In this document: piece by piece, positions 62,330 through 64,000 of the stretch
How positions within the stretch are numbered: the stretch's first letter is position 1
Layout: the number at the start of each line of letters is the position of its first letter
NCBI GenBank assembly: GCA_032158125.1
Contig: JASKOT010000015.1
Coordinates: 124,001-188,000, forward strand
From: Papiliotrema nemorosa
Lineage: Eukaryota > Basidiomycota > Tremellomycetes > Tremellales > Rhynchogastremaceae
Length of the DNA stretch: 64,000 nucleotides
Direction: 5' to 3'
Notes under the pieces: generated by a model
Told to the model about the DNA's origin: nothing
What the model saw: the letters and a program-made list of their open reading frames with translations, nothing else
Databases searched by the model: none
Made by a program: the position numbers and the translations under genes

Positions 62330-64000
62330 TTATGGTTCCTTCTCTCCTACATTCTTGTACCGGAACAGCGCTCGCTCCCTACTCTGCTTATGGTCCACGA
62401 TCGGCTGAGGGTATCCGAGCTTCTTGAACTCGCCGCTGGGCATATTGTGGAATGGATCATGGATTGCCTTTCCTTTTAGGTTCTTCAATTCGGGGACCCA
62501 GTATCGGATGTAGTCTCCGTTCGGGTCACATTTCTCGCTTTGCGTGATGGTGTTGAATATACGCTAAACAAGTTAGCTAGCGAGAATAGTAAGCGGATGC
62601 TCACGAAATATGGTTGAGGATCGGTTCCGGTCTACGACATCAGCTTGTGTTTCTACGTGGGGAGAATCCACTGACGCTTGCGGTCCATTGCCACCTTATA
62701 CAGTCAGTGACTGGACCTGCGGTTACGAGCTGAGACTCACCCTCCATTGTTGCTTGCCAAATCGCCATCCTGGAAAGTCTCCATGAAATACTTCTCGCCC
62801 AGACCTGGCGATCAGCTCAACTCTTAGCGTGCATGGCCGATACTTACGCCAGTCAAGCATGAGCGACTTGACCAAGAATGAAGCAGTGACCATCCGGAGT
62901 CTGTTTTCCAGCCATCCGCGAGCTTTGCAAGCGCGCATAGCGGCGTCAACAATCGGGTATCCGGTCTTACCGTCTTTCCAAACTTGCAGATGCTCCTCGT
63001 TGACCTCCCACTGCACATCCGCAAATTTTTCCAAGAATGGTCTGCCCATTGATACTCTGGGCCAAGTCGCTAGAACCTGCACATAAGATACTGCAGGGAC
63101 TCCATGGTGGACGACTCACGTGGTTGTAGAAGTCTCGCCAAGCTACTTCCTGTACCCACATACCCAGCCCCGTATCCCGCCCAGATTCGAGCTTTCCATT
63201 CTTGCCCATCTTCCTCGCTACATTGAGTACCATTCGACCGCTTATGACCCCAGAAGCGAGATATGGACTCAATCGTGACGAATGGTCACCGTTGACGAGA
63301 TTACGACCAGTCTGATATTCGGATAGACGCGACTTCTTGTCGTCCTTCTCAGCTCCCTTGCTGAGTGGTGAGATGATCTGGAATTGCTCCTTCCTCGCTT
63401 TGGTATGCAAGAACCGGTCAAGCAACTATCCTCAGCCGGTGCACAGTGATGTCTCATTGATATATTCACCTCTTTAGCAACGTCTGTACCCTCGGGCCAG
63501 ACAGTCCGAACGTCGTCGCCATCTTTCAGTTCGAATCCCTCCACGTGTTCTGGGACCGGTGTTGCATCGAACAGCTTGCCGAAATGTTCATGCTTCCGTA
63601 TTGACGGGTCGTTTGGCGGTGGAATGTCAGACATCTCCAGCAGATCCCGTTCCTTGTCCAGCACAGCCGCCCATGCTCTTTGCCACGGGCTAGACCATTA
63701 GTTGTGGACCGGTAGGACATACGGGAGAGCATACCTGTACACAGACATCGGTTTTCCCTGCTTCGAAAGAACTTTTCCAGGGGGAACGACCAGCCTGTCG
63801 TGCAGACAAACGACGTCGATACCCTTCGCTCGGCCCTTTTTGACAGTCGCAATGTCTCTCCTCAACTCGTCGACTTCATGCTCGATATTTGCAAAGACAT
63901 GGTTGGTCCGCAGGTGAGGGAAGACCTCTTCGACCAACTTCCGAGGGATAGATAAACGCTTATCATAAGTGACAACATGTAGGGGGATATTCAGCTCCTC
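62330..64000 (-). CDS. PHR1: CPD photolyase (class I), 3' part; start lies beyond the window
   Basis: The reading frame enters at 64000 and runs through about eight exons to a stop at 62330. The N-terminal alpha/beta photolyase domain shows LNIPLHVVTYDKRLSIPRKL and FANIEHEVDELRRD, as in yeast Phr1. The FAD-binding half has SRLSPYLASGVISGRMVL, WVQEVAWRDFYNHVLATWPR, GKTGYPIVDAAMRACKARGW and LASNNGGWQWTASTGTDPQP. These flank the U-shaped FAD pocket and the tryptophans of the electron-transfer path. The enzyme reverses cyclobutane pyrimidine dimers using blue light and acts in nucleus and probably mitochondria. Where related enzymes continue FRIFNP the sequence has FRIFNT. The start codon and any targeting signal are not in the window. 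Confidence 0.93.

Noticed and set aside
63520..63550. T-loop-like GTTCGAATCC suggesting a tRNA
   Set aside because: It lies in the photolyase reading frame and no acceptor or anticodon stem can be built around it.

Overview
The window is nuclear DNA of a basidiomycete yeast, most likely a tremellomycete related to Cryptococcus or Kwoniella. The reasons are dense, intron-rich genes with introns mostly of 35-55 nt (GTNNGT 5' sites, CTRAY branch sites close to the AG), short intergenic gaps, and a tremellomycete-style gene set: a GPI-type phospholipase B, a G1 cyclin with a very long upstream region, a Rictor homologue and many Zn2Cys6/RING proteins. Species cannot be fixed from the sequence alone. 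All exon models below were built by hand from reading frames, splice consensus and family knowledge. Wherever I list exons for a complete gene, the summed length is a multiple of three.

Layout. 1-5.9 kb: end of a RING protein (+), eIF4E (-), a four-TM protein (+), splicing factor SPF30 (-), an intron-containing tRNA-Asn (+) and a hypothetical gene (-). 6-12.8 kb: a formaldehyde-dehydrogenase-type zinc ADH (-), a Zn2Cys6 transcription factor (-) and, divergent from it, a sarcosine-oxidase-like FAD enzyme (+); these three could form a small catabolic unit. 13-24 kb: RIO2 kinase (-), phospholipase B (+), Rictor/Ste16 of TORC2 (-). 25-36 kb: a CLN1-like cyclin (-) preceded by about 7 kb with no recognisable gene, then a long uncharacterised protein (-). 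37-45 kb: mitochondrial aspartate aminotransferase (+), a His-rich SAM methyltransferase (+), a Whi2-like BTB protein (-), QCR8 of complex III (-), and a divergent small membrane protein (+) that may be mitochondrial. 45-54 kb: eIF3i (-), PNO1/Dim2 (-), an acidic RING protein (+), an MDR-type reductase (+). 54-64 kb: two divergent uncharacterised coiled-coil proteins, TOM70 (-), and the 3' part of a CPD photolyase (-) that runs off the end.

Shared themes are translation and ribosome biogenesis (eIF4E, eIF3i, RIO2, PNO1), mitochondrial function (AAT, QCR8, TOM70) and growth signalling (Rictor, Whi2, CLN1). The most unusual feature is exon architecture: internal microexons of 8, 11, 15 and 17 nt, a start-codon-only first coding exon, a possible 6-nt terminal exon, and three GC-AG introns. 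No transposon, CRISPR array, rRNA or viral sequence was recognised.
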